Shown in pieces: positions 8,833-15,747 of a stretch of DNA of 53,285 bases (positions within the stretch are counted from its first letter, which is position 1; each line of letters opens with the position of its first letter). A program made the position numbers and the translations under genes. Under the pieces are notes generated by a model. The model saw nothing but the letters and a program-made list of their open reading frames with translations, had not been told where the DNA came from and searched no databases. The DNA comes from a bacterium (lineage in GTDB: Bacteria; Elusimicrobiota; Elusimicrobia; UBA1565; UBA9628). The stretch covers positions 1-53,285 of the forward strand of contig JAJZAK010000012.1 of NCBI GenBank assembly GCA_021799485.1, in the 5' to 3' direction.

Positions 8833-8934
8833 CCCGGAAATAAACCGGGGTGAAATCCGGTGACACCATACCTATTTCCAGCCCCCCAAACGGAGCAATC
8901 GGTATGGTGTCACTGGTTTTTCCATACCTATTTC
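8833..8934. repeat. REP-like inverted repeat after the ABC operon
   Basis: A short hairpin (CCCGG at 8833-8837, CCGGG at 8845-8849) is followed by a long inverted repeat. The left arm is at 8857-8872 (CCGGTGACACCATACC) and the right arm at 8901-8916 (GGTATGGTGTCACTGG). Fifteen of 16 positions pair perfectly and one is G-T, around a 28-base loop. The 13-mer CCATACCTATTTC occurs twice in direct orientation (8866-8878 and 8922-8934). The right arm runs into TTTT at 8917-8920, so it might also act as a terminator, although the loop is long. The layout resembles REP elements mobilised by RAYT transposases, one of which lies at 46 kb. Confidence 0.7.
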
Positions 8935-8982
8935 TTCCCGCGGGGAAGCCGTTTTTAATCGTTTTTTCTTGTTCGCATCGTG

Positions 8983-8997
8983 GTTCGCCGGGCGAAC
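8983..8997. promoter_or_regulatory. palindromic operator-like site 1
   Basis: A perfect 7-1-7 palindrome (GTTCGCC, G, GGCGAAC) upstream of the HTH-membrane gene. It is the first of three copies with centres at 8990, 9033 and 9083. A half-site GTTCGCA lies just before it at 8971-8977. Repeated palindromes of this size ahead of an HTH gene are typical autoregulatory operators; binding by the protein encoded downstream is inferred. Confidence 0.6.
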
Positions 8998-9025
8998 AAT
9001 CCTTTAAAAATAAGGAGAACTTTTT

Positions 9026-9040
9026 GTTCGCCCGGCGAAC
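9026..9040. promoter_or_regulatory. palindromic operator-like site 2
   Basis: A second perfect 7-1-7 palindrome (GTTCGCC, C, GGCGAAC), 43 bp centre to centre from site 1, or about four helical turns. It is immediately followed by a smaller palindrome, GAACCATGTTC at 9037-9047, that shares its last four bases. Confidence 0.6.
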
Positions 9041-9048
9041 CATGTTCC

Positions 9049-9077
9049 GTGAAAAAGCCTTGAAAATTAAGTATTGT
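9049..9077 (+). promoter_or_regulatory. candidate promoter of the HTH-membrane gene
   Basis: GTGAAA (9049-9054) and TATTGT (9072-9077) are spaced by 17 bp. Each matches the sigma-70 consensus at four of six positions, so the call is weak. It is of interest because operator site 3 overlaps the -10 end and site 2 lies just upstream of the -35, which is the geometry expected for repression. Confidence 0.3.
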
Positions 9078-9090
9078 TCTCCAGGCGAAC
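9076..9090. promoter_or_regulatory. palindromic operator-like site 3
   Basis: A third copy (GTTCTCC, A, GGCGAAC) with one mismatch in the left half-site. It is 50 bp centre to centre from site 2 and 35 bp ahead of the downstream ATG. Confidence 0.55.
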
Positions 9091-9124
9091 AGCTTTTCCG
9101 CCGATAAGCTTCTCTGTTCCGTCC

Positions 9125-10858
9125 ATGGACTCCCAAGAACTTGGCCGCCTGATCAAGGCTTGGCGAGAGTTCAAGGGGCAGACCCAGGAGCAGGCGTCCA
9201 AAGCCCTCGGCATGAGCCGCAGCCGCTGGGCGAAGCTTGAAACCGGGGAGGCCGAGCTCTCGGCCTCCGAGTTTCTGAACGCGGCGGAGCATCTCGCCGG
9301 CGGCCTGAAGGACTTCGAGGCCGGGCCTCCGGGCTATCGGCCCGAGCCCCGCTCCGAGGCCCCGGCCCCCGGGGCCTGCCCGCGCCAGGATTCGGCCTCG
9401 CCGCCCTCGGCCGCGCCCCCGGCCGCCCCGGCTTTCCCGTCTTCGCCCTGGCGCGACGTGCTCCGTCTCATCGCCGTCCTGGCCAGCGCCCTCTACCTCG
9501 CCCAGGAGGCCCGCGAGTTTCTCGGCTTGGCGGCGGCGACGTTCAAGGAGTTTCCGCCCAAGGCCTACCTCGGGATTCTGGGCGCGGCTTTCGGCGGCCG
9601 GGAGTGGCTGGCCTGGCAGGGCGGCGCGGACGCGCTGGCGTCGCTCGAGGCGGGAGCGATCGTCGTTTTGTGGTGGCTTTGGTTCTTCGCGGCCGTGATC
9701 CTTGCGCGCCTGCATCCCGCGGGCCTGCGAGTCCCGGGGGAGCTCCTGACGCTCGCCTCCGGGGCGAGCGCCGTTCTCGCGGGCGCGGGGCTTTCGCGAG
9801 GCGTCCGGCGCGCTCGGGCGGCGAAGCGATCGAAGTCCGCCGCGCTCCCGCCGCCGGAGCCTCGGCCCGCGACGGTCCCGGAGCTCGCGATCGCGGCCTT
9901 CACGGCGCTCGCCGGCGCGGGGCTGTTCGGCTGGTATCTCCTCGCGGCCTTTCCGATTCACCCGCCGGCGCCGCCTTCTCCGCCCGCGCGCCGTCGGGCG
10001 TCTCCCGTTTCCCGTCCCCAGGCCCCCGCTCGCCCGGCGCCGCCGGAGGGGGCCGGGCTCGAGATCCCCCGTCCGCGCCCGCCCGGCTCCCTTTTAGCCG
10101 CGCCCGCCGAGTTCTCCCTCCGGCTGATCGGGAACTTCCCGGCCGTGCGGGCCTTTTTCGCGGGCTCGGAGGCCGCCCTGCCGCTCGTCGAGCTCGTCTT
10201 CGCCGCGCCCGACGGCCCCGTGGCGGGCTATGAGTTTCTCCAGGAAGACGGGCTGCGCTGGCTTTTTCCCGAACGCTATGGGCCTCTCGCCGCGGAGCTG
10301 GGAGGGCACGAGCTCTTCATCACCCAGCTTGTCCCCGAACCCCAAGACTCCCGGCTGCGGCTCGAGGGGGAAAACCCGGGCCTGCATCTCGGGCAGCTCC
10401 TCGTCTACCCGGAGGCCTCGCCGGGGCTCGACGTCTTCTTCATTTTGGGGCGCCAGGTCTATCAAGGCCTTCTGCTCCACGACCGCCCTCGGCGGCTTTC
10501 GGTCCCGGGCCGGAGATTCGGCGAGCGCCCGGCGGTGCTCGTCTTTTTCCTCGAGGGCAGCGCCCGGGCCCTGCCCGGCAAGCCCGATCTGGTGGGCAAG
10601 CCCGTCGTGCGGGAGCTGAGCGGCCCCTCCGACCAGGCCGTCGAGATCTTGAGCCGCGAGACGGGGACGGCCGTCCTCATCCGTCCGCCCTGCAAGGCCT
10701 GCGGGACGAACCGCCGCTGCGTCCCCGTCTTCAACAAGATCGCCGCGCGGGGGGACGGCTGGACGTGGCATCAATGGTTCTTCGACGGCGATCTCGACTA
10801 CCCGGTGGCCCTTCTCCCCGAGGCTCCCGGCGCGCCTTCCCTTGGGGCCGCGCGATAG
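9125..10858 (+). CDS. XRE-type HTH protein fused to a membrane domain and a C-terminal domain
   Basis: A 577-aa protein of unusual build. Residues 1-60 are a Cro/C1-type helix-turn-helix (LIKAWREFKGQTQEQASKAL, then GMSRSRWAKLETGEAELS). A Pro/Ala-rich linker runs from about 65 to 108. Four hydrophobic segments follow (DVLRLIAVLASALYLAQEA, AGAIVVLWWLWFFAAVILA, LLTLASGASAVLAGAGL, LAIAAFTALAGAGLFGWYLL). A second Pro-rich linker and a globular C-terminal domain end it, the latter carrying CKACGTNRRC. ATG at 9125 starts the HTH domain directly; upstream in-frame codons lie within the operator region. No known family covers the whole protein. RodZ and ToxR-type regulators share the DNA-binding/membrane/periplasm logic, but not this number of helices. 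It is probably a membrane-bound regulator that controls itself. Confidence 0.7.
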   Translation: MDSQELGRLIKAWREFKGQTQEQASKALGMSRSRWAKLETGEAELSASEFLNAAEHLAGGLKDFEAGPPGYRPEPRSEAPAPGACPRQDSASPPSAAPPAAPAFPSSPWRDVLRLIAVLASALYLAQEAREFLGLAAATFKEFPPKAYLGILGAAFGGREWLAWQGGADALASLEAGAIVVLWWLWFFAAVILARLHPAGLRVPGELLTLASGASAVLAGAGLSRGVRRARAAKRSKSAALPPPEPRPATVPELAIAAFTALAGAGLFGWYLLAAFPIHPPAPPSPPARRRASPVSRPQAPARPAPPEGAGLEIPRPRPPGSLLAAPAEFSLRLIGNFPAVRAFFAGSEAALPLVELVFAAPDGPVAGYEFLQEDGLRWLFPERYGPLAAELGGHELFITQLVPEPQDSRLRLEGENPGLHLGQLLVYPEASPGLDVFFILGRQVYQGLLLHDRPRRLSVPGRRFGERPAVLVFFLEGSARALPGKPDLVGKPVVRELSGPSDQAVEILSRETGTAVLIRPPCKACGTNRRCVPVFNKIAARGDGWTWHQWFFDGDLDYPVALLPEAPGAPSLGAAR

Positions 10859-10946
10859 CGTGCCCGCCCTTCCGCCGCGCCGCCCCGGAGAGCCCCGGAC
10901 AAGGGATTTCGAGCGGGCCGGCCGTCGAAGTCCCCGCGGGCAAATT

Positions 10947-10955
10947 TGATACCAT
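10947..10955 (+). promoter_or_regulatory. extended -10 promoter ahead of glutamine synthetase
   Basis: TGATACCAT reads as an extended -10 (TG, one base, TACCAT). The hexamer ends 12 bases before the GTG start, which has no Shine-Dalgarno sequence, so the leader would be only a few bases long. Confidence 0.4.
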
Positions 10956-10967
10956 CAAGCTATCCCC

Positions 10968-13169
10968 GTGAAAACCTCCGCGGCTCGGAAATGGGCGCCC
11001 GTCAACGGCGGAGCCTCCCCGCGCCCCAAGGGGGGCTTGGACGGGGCCGCGGCTCGGCGGATTTCGGATTATTTCGGCGCGAACGTCTTCGGCCCGCGCG
11101 TCATGGAGGAATACCTCCCCAAGAACGTCTACCGCGAACTCCAGGAAACGATCCGCCGGGGCAAGAAGCTCTCGCCCAAGATCGCCGATGCCGTCGCCGC
11201 GGCGATGAAGGCCTGGGCGCTCTCCCGGGGCGCCACGCACTACAGCCACTGGTTCCAGCCCTTGACGGGGGTGACGGCGGAGAAGCACGAGAGCTTCATC
11301 ACGCCCGTCGAGGGGGGGCGCGTCATCGAGGTTTTCTCCGGCAAACAGCTGATCCAGGCGGAGCCCGACGCCTCGAGTTTTCCCAGCGGGGGCCTGCGCG
11401 CGACCTTCGAGGCCCGCGGCTACACCGCCTGGGATCCGAGCTCTCCCGCTTTTCTCATGGAAAGCGCCGGCGCGACGACGCTCTGCATCCCGACGATCTT
11501 CGTCTCCTACACCGGCGACTCTCTCGACACGAAAACGGCGCTTCTGCGCTCGATCGAGGCCTTGAACCGCTCGGCGCTGGGAATCCTGCGCCTGTTTAAG
11601 AACCCGGCCCAACGCGTTTACGCGACCCTGGGCGCCGAGCAGGAGTACTTCCTCATCGACGAGAGCTTCTGCCGCCGGCGCCCCGATCTTCTTCTTTGCG
11701 GCCGCACGCTTTTCGGCGCGCCGTCTCCCAAGGGCCAGCAGTTGGAGGACCACTACTTCGGCTCGATCCGGGAAAGGATTTTCGCCTTCATGACCGACGC
11801 GGAATCCGAGCTCTACAAGCTCGGCGTCCCCGTGAAGACGCGCCACAACGAGGTCGCGCCCAATCAGTTCGAGTGCGCTCCCGTCTTCGAGGAGGCCAAC
11901 GTCGCCGTCGACCACAACCAGCTCGTCATGGACGTCTTCAGGCGCGTCGCGTCGCGAAGGGGCTTGGCGCTGCTCCTGCACGAGAAGCCCTTCGCGGGGA
12001 TCAACGGCAGCGGCAAGCACCTCAACTGGTCCCTGGGCACGGACAAGGGGCAAAATCTCCTCAGCCCCGGCCGCACGCCCCAGGAAAACCTGCAGTTCCT
12101 CGTTTTTCTCGTCTCGATCATCGCGGCGGTGGCGGAGCACTCGCGGCTTCTTCGGGCCTCGATCGCCTCCTCCGGCAACGACCATCGCCTGGGCGCCAAC
12201 GAGGCGCCGCCCGCCGTCATCTCGATTTTCCTGGGGGCGAGCTTGACCCGCGTCCTGGAGGACATGGAGCGCGGCGTCACGACCCCCGGCACCGACGAGG
12301 AGTGGATGTCTTTCGGCATCGACCACCTGCCGCCGGTGCTTCGCGACAACACGGATCGCAACCGCACGTCGCCCTTCGCCTTCACCGGCGACAAATTCGA
12401 GTTCCGCGCCGTCGGCTCTTCCTTCAACAACGCCGTCCCGGTCATGGTTTTGAACGCCATCATGGCGGACGCGCTCGATGCGGCGAAAGCGGCGATCGAA
12501 GAGAAGCTGCGGGCGCGCAAGCCGTTGAAGGAAGCGGTGATCGACGTCCTGCGCCGCGTGTATCGGGAGTCGAAGTTCGTCTGCTACGAGGGCAATAACT
12601 ACGCCGCGGAATGGGTTCGGGAAGCCAAGCGCCGCGGCCTCCCCAACATCCAGTCGACGCCGGAGGCCCTCGATGCGTGGATCTTGCCGGAGTCCCTGGC
12701 GCTCTTTAAGGACACGGGGATTCTCTCGGAGGCGGAGGCGCGCTCCCGCCATCATATTCAGCTCGAGAAATACTCCAAGGAGCTCGAGATCGAGGCGAGG
12801 CTTTACATCGAGATGGTGCATAATTTCTTCATTCCCGCGGCGATCCGCTATCAAAACGAGCTGATCGAGGCTTTGAACGGCTCCGCGGCGGTGCGGGCGG
12901 CCGGCGGTCCGGACCCCAAGGCCCTGCGCGAGGTCGTGGAGCGGATCTCGACGCTCATCGAGCTCGCGCTGGAGAGGGCGAAGACCCTGAAAAACGGCCT
13001 CAAGGAAGCCTCCGCGATCGGCGACGTCAAGGAGCGGGCGGTCATCTTCTGCCATCAGGTCAAGCCCCTCTTCGAGCCGATCCGGGACGCCGTGGACGCT
13101 TTGGAGACGCTTCTGCCAGCGTCCTCGTGGCCGCTGCCCAAATACCGGGAGATGCTGTTCTTGGTGTGA
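10968..13169 (+). CDS. glnN: glutamine synthetase type III
   Basis: ATP-dependent formation of glutamine from glutamate and ammonia, the main ammonia-assimilation step. At 733 aa it matches the long GSIII class (about 720-730 aa) rather than GSI or GSII (about 350-470). Diagnostic stretches include VFGPRVMEEYLPKNVYREL near the N-terminus, HYSHWFQPLTGVTAEKHESF, the GSIII signature NEVAPNQFECAPVFEEANVA, and the catalytic-core segment GINGSGKHLNWSL. The C-terminal helical region (HIQLEKYSKELEIEARLYIE) is also typical. The start is GTG at 10968. The downstream mrp-like gene overlaps its stop (TGATG), so the two are co-translated, although no functional link is known. Confidence 0.95.
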   Translation: MKTSAARKWAPVNGGASPRPKGGLDGAAARRISDYFGANVFGPRVMEEYLPKNVYRELQETIRRGKKLSPKIADAVAAAMKAWALSRGATHYSHWFQPLTGVTAEKHESFITPVEGGRVIEVFSGKQLIQAEPDASSFPSGGLRATFEARGYTAWDPSSPAFLMESAGATTLCIPTIFVSYTGDSLDTKTALLRSIEALNRSALGILRLFKNPAQRVYATLGAEQEYFLIDESFCRRRPDLLLCGRTLFGAPSPKGQQLEDHYFGSIRERIFAFMTDAESELYKLGVPVKTRHNEVAPNQFECAPVFEEANVAVDHNQLVMDVFRRVASRRGLALLLHEKPFAGINGSGKHLNWSLGTDKGQNLLSPGRTPQENLQFLVFLVSIIAAVAEHSRLLRASIASSGNDHRLGANEAPPAVISIFLGASLTRVLEDMERGVTTPGTDEEWMSFGIDHLPPVLRDNTDRNRTSPFAFTGDKFEFRAVGSSFNNAVPVMVLNAIMADALDAAKAAIEEKLRARKPLKEAVIDVLRRVYRESKFVCYEGNNYAAEWVREAKRRGLPNIQSTPEALDAWILPESLALFKDTGILSEAEARSRHHIQLEKYSKELEIEARLYIEMVHNFFIPAAIRYQNELIEALNGSAAVRAAGGPDPKALREVVERISTLIELALERAKTLKNGLKEASAIGDVKERAVIFCHQVKPLFEPIRDAVDALETLLPASSWPLPKYREMLFLV

Positions 13170-14248
13170 TGGCCACCGTCGACGACGTTCTCAGGGCCCT
13201 CTCGGCCTGCCAGGAGCCCGAGCTCCACAAGGACATCGTGAGCCTGGGCATGATCCGCAACGTCAGCGTCAACGGTTCCCGGGTCTCCTTCGACTACGTC
13301 CTGACGACTCCGGCGTGCCCGCTCAAGGGGATGATGGAGGAGGAGGCCCGCGCGGCCGTCCTCAAGCTCCCCGGCGTCTCCGACGTCATGATCCGCATGG
13401 CGGGCCAAGTGAGGAAGGACGCGCGGCTTGAAGGGGTGTTGCCGGCCGGGATCAAGAACGTCGTGGCCGTCGGCTCCGGGAAAGGCGGCGTGGGAAAATC
13501 GACCGTCGCCGCCAATTTGGCCGTGGGCTTGGCGCGCGACGGGGCGGCCGTCGGGCTGATGGACGCCGACATCTACGGTCCCAACCAGCCGCAGATGCTG
13601 GGCGTTCCCGACTGGAAGCTCGGGCCCGCCGAGGACGAGCGCATCGCCCCCGCCGAGAGCTTCGGCATCAAGCTCATGTCGATGGGATTTCTCATGGAGC
13701 CGGATAAGGCGGCCATCTGGCGGGGCCCGATGCTTCATGGGGCGATCACGCAATTTCTCAAGGACGTGAAGTGGGGGGAGCTCGACTACCTCATCGTGGA
13801 TCTGCCTCCCGGGACGGGAGACGTCCAGCTCTCCCTCTGCCAAAGCGTTCCCTTGGCGGGCGCCGTGGTCGTGACCACGCCGCAGTCGGTCGCGACGGCG
13901 GACGTGACCAGGGCCGTCGCCATGTTCGCCAAGCTCCAGGTTCCCGTGTTGGGCGTCATTGAGAACATGGGGCGCTTCGCGTGCCCCCATTGCGGGGAAG
14001 AGTCGGACATCTTCTCGATCGGCGGGGCGGAGCGGCTCGCCAAGAAATACGGCGTGCCCCTCTTGGGCAGCATTCCGCTCGATCCCCAGATTTGCGAGTC
14101 GGGAGAGAGCGGCAAGCCCGTCATTCTCTCCCGTCCCGAATCGAAGCCCGCCCTGGCGTTCCGGGACGTGGCACGGAAGGTCGCGGCGCGCGTGAGCGTG
14201 CTGGGAGAAGGCCACAAGGCCGCCCGTGGCGCCGCCGCGCTAAAATAA
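13169..14248 (+). CDS. mrp: Mrp/NBP35-type iron-sulfur carrier ATPase
   Basis: A 359-aa cytoplasmic P-loop protein that carries and transfers Fe-S clusters. The N-terminal MIP18 (DUF59) domain covers about 1-85 (LSACQEPELHKDIVSLGMIR). The deviant Walker A GKGGVGKST begins at about 104. MDADIYGPNQPQMLG and VDLPPGTGDVQLSL are family blocks, and CPHC near the end of the ATPase domain supplies the cluster ligands. The ATG at 13169 shares its A with the TGA of the upstream glutamine synthetase gene. A frame reaching 14 codons further upstream exists but lies within that gene and adds nothing conserved. Confidence 0.93.
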   Translation: MATVDDVLRALSACQEPELHKDIVSLGMIRNVSVNGSRVSFDYVLTTPACPLKGMMEEEARAAVLKLPGVSDVMIRMAGQVRKDARLEGVLPAGIKNVVAVGSGKGGVGKSTVAANLAVGLARDGAAVGLMDADIYGPNQPQMLGVPDWKLGPAEDERIAPAESFGIKLMSMGFLMEPDKAAIWRGPMLHGAITQFLKDVKWGELDYLIVDLPPGTGDVQLSLCQSVPLAGAVVVTTPQSVATADVTRAVAMFAKLQVPVLGVIENMGRFACPHCGEESDIFSIGGAERLAKKYGVPLLGSIPLDPQICESGESGKPVILSRPESKPALAFRDVARKVAARVSVLGEGHKAARGAAALK

Positions 14249-14264
14249 AAAAGGAGGAAGCCAG

Positions 14265-14768
14265 ATGAGCCCCATGACCCAGGAAGCGCCAGCGAAGGAA
14301 ACGACGCCCCTCAAGCCCGGAGCGATCGCGCCGGACTTCACGTTGCCCGACCAGGACAAAAAGGATTTCAAGCTTTCGGAATGCCGCGGCAAGCGGCCGG
14401 TCGCGCTTTTTTTCTACCCCCTGGACTGGAGCCCGACCTGCTCGAAGGAAAACGCCTGCTTTACCAGGGACCTCTCGCGCTTCCACGGCATGGCCGAGGT
14501 GGCGGCGATCTCGGTTGACTCGACCTGGTCGCACAAGGCTTGGGCCGAGAAGATGGGCCTCAAGCATCGGCTTCTCTCCGATATGCAGCGCGCCGTCACG
14601 AAGGCTTACGGCCTTTTCCACCCGGGCATCAATGCCGCCCAGCGAGCGACGGTTCTCGTCGGCAAGGACGGCAAGATCGCGTGGGTCAAGGTCGAGGCGG
14701 ACATCACGAAGGAGCGCGACTACGCCGAGGTCGAGGCCCAGCTCCAGAAGCTTGCCGCCCAGGCCTAG
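14265..14768 (+). CDS. peroxiredoxin (AhpC/TSA-Bcp type)
   Basis: A thiol peroxidase of 167 aa. It has the family's opening (KPGAIAPDFTLPDQDKKDF), the peroxidatic site FFYPLDWSPTCSKENACF with Cys59 in the P-x-x-x-T/S-x-x-C position, and a second cysteine six residues on (Cys65). DSTWSHKAWAEKMGLKHRLL follows the known core. Its reductant is unknown. The start at ATG 14265 is well set by AGGAGG at 14252-14257. It lies 16 bases after the mrp gene and eight bases before a small lipoprotein gene, so the three are likely in one operon. Confidence 0.9.
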   Translation: MSPMTQEAPAKETTPLKPGAIAPDFTLPDQDKKDFKLSECRGKRPVALFFYPLDWSPTCSKENACFTRDLSRFHGMAEVAAISVDSTWSHKAWAEKMGLKHRLLSDMQRAVTKAYGLFHPGINAAQRATVLVGKDGKIAWVKVEADITKERDYAEVEAQLQKLAAQA

Positions 14769-14776
14769 GAGGAGCG

Positions 14777-15088
14777 ATGAGGCGCGCAATATCTCCGCTG
14801 ATCCTCGGCGCGGCCCTCGCGGCCGGATGCACCTACGCGGTGAATGTCGGCAAACCCTTCGACGCGGCCGCCGTCAAGACGATCGTCGTCGGCAAGACGA
14901 CCCAAATGGAAATCCAGAAGGCCTTCGGGAATCCCTTCATGACGGGAACGAAGAACGGCGATCCCACGTGGACCTACGTGGATTTCCGATATCCCATCAC
15001 GGGAGGGGGAAACACGGTCGTCAGCGATCTCTACGTCCGCTTCAGCTCGAGCGGCACGGTCGTTTCCTACTCGTTCCAGGGACAATAA
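14777..15088 (+). CDS. small BamE/SmpA-like lipoprotein
   Basis: A 103-aa secreted lipoprotein. The signal peptide ends in a lipobox (LAAGC, Cys at about 17). The mature part, KTIVVGKTTQMEIQKAFGNP followed by a threonine/tyrosine-rich beta hairpin (TWTYVDFRY), matches the small two-helix, three-strand fold of SmpA/OmlA/BamE-type proteins, where V..G.T...V...LG.P is the hallmark. Whether it works in outer-membrane protein assembly or is one of the many stand-alone relatives cannot be told. An AGGAG sits directly ahead of ATG 14777. Its stop touches the stop of the convergent cysteine-rich gene with no base between. Confidence 0.75.
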   Translation: MRRAISPLILGAALAAGCTYAVNVGKPFDAAAVKTIVVGKTTQMEIQKAFGNPFMTGTKNGDPTWTYVDFRYPITGGGNTVVSDLYVRFSSSGTVVSYSFQGQ

Positions 15089-15619
15089 TCAGCTGGGCCA
15101 CCAGGCCGAGAGAGGCGAGGCCCTGCAGGCGTGGGCCACCGGGTCGCATTGGGTTCCTCCGCAACAGGGGAAGCCTTCGCCGCAGTACTGGCCGCGCGCT
15201 TGGCAGCTGGGGGCCGAGAAGATTTTGGGCGCTGGCGGGCGGACCGCCACGCATAGGGTCCTCACGTAGGGGAAGCGGCCTTCCATCGAGGCATAGGTTC
15301 CTACGGGCGCGCAGACCTCGCCGGCACAGCAGGGCGTCGTCGTTTCCGCCGTTCCGCATTCATGGCCGGAACCCAGGCATTGAGGGCCGTCGGCGTCGGA
15401 TTCCTCGCTGGAATTCAGGGTGAGCGGGGCCGCCGAGGCTTGTTCGATCCCCAAGCTGGAAAAATAGCCGTTGGAACTTCCGCTCTTGAACCAACGATTC
15501 GCCGCTCCGAACATGAAATAGGCCGAACCAACCAGGATGACGGCGGCGGCCGATTGGAGCAGGATGTAGGCCCCGGAACGCACGATCGAGCGTTTTTTTC
15601 TGCCTTTGTTTTTGTTCAT
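15089..15619 (-). CDS. membrane-anchored protein with two knottin-like cysteine repeats
   Basis: A 176-aa protein. A short basic N-terminus (MNKNKGRKKRS) is followed by one membrane helix at about 17-38 (YILLQSAAAVILVGSAYFMF), so the rest should be outside the cytoplasm. Two six-cysteine repeats follow a Ser/Glu-rich spacer. Repeat 1 is C-x6-C-x8-CC-x4-C-x16-C (CLGSGHECGT, CCAGEVC). Repeat 2 is C-x6-C-x5-CC-x4-C-x6-C (CQARGQYCGEGFPCCGGTQC). This spacing is that of inhibitor-cystine-knot (knottin) modules of animal and plant toxins. The role is unknown; a structural, binding or protease-inhibitor role is possible. It stands alone and is divergent from the HEAT/protease operon. Confidence 0.7.
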   Translation of the reverse strand: MNKNKGRKKRSIVRSGAYILLQSAAAVILVGSAYFMFGAANRWFKSGSSNGYFSSLGIEQASAAPLTLNSSEESDADGPQCLGSGHECGTAETTTPCCAGEVCAPVGTYASMEGRFPYVRTLCVAVRPPAPKIFSAPSCQARGQYCGEGFPCCGGTQCDPVAHACRASPLSAWWPS

Positions 15620-15733
15620 CGCAGATTCTCGTCAAGAGAATAAGCCGTATCGGCGCGAAAAGCCAGCAAAAAATAAGTCTCTTTATATTAATCTTTTAGT
15701 AACGCGCGCGAAATACGGATGTAAAGGATTTTC

Positions 15734-15739
15734 TATAGT
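15734..15739 (+). promoter_or_regulatory. -10 box TATAGT for a likely leaderless transcript
   Basis: TATAGT ends exactly eight bases before the GTG of the HEAT-repeat gene, and no Shine-Dalgarno lies between. Transcription would begin at or next to the start codon. The same geometry recurs at several genes in the window. Confidence 0.55.
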
Positions 15740-15747
15740 CTTTTTCG

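Noticed and set aside
8983-9090. CRISPR array (three spaced palindromes)
   Set aside because: Only three 15-bp units with unequal spacing and a mismatch, ahead of an HTH gene and without cas genes; operators fit better.
10731-13055. 774-codon open frame on the minus strand across the glutamine synthetase gene
   Set aside because: It mirrors a clear GSIII gene, is rich in Arg, Gly and Glu with no domain, and is the usual antisense shadow of high-G+C codon use.
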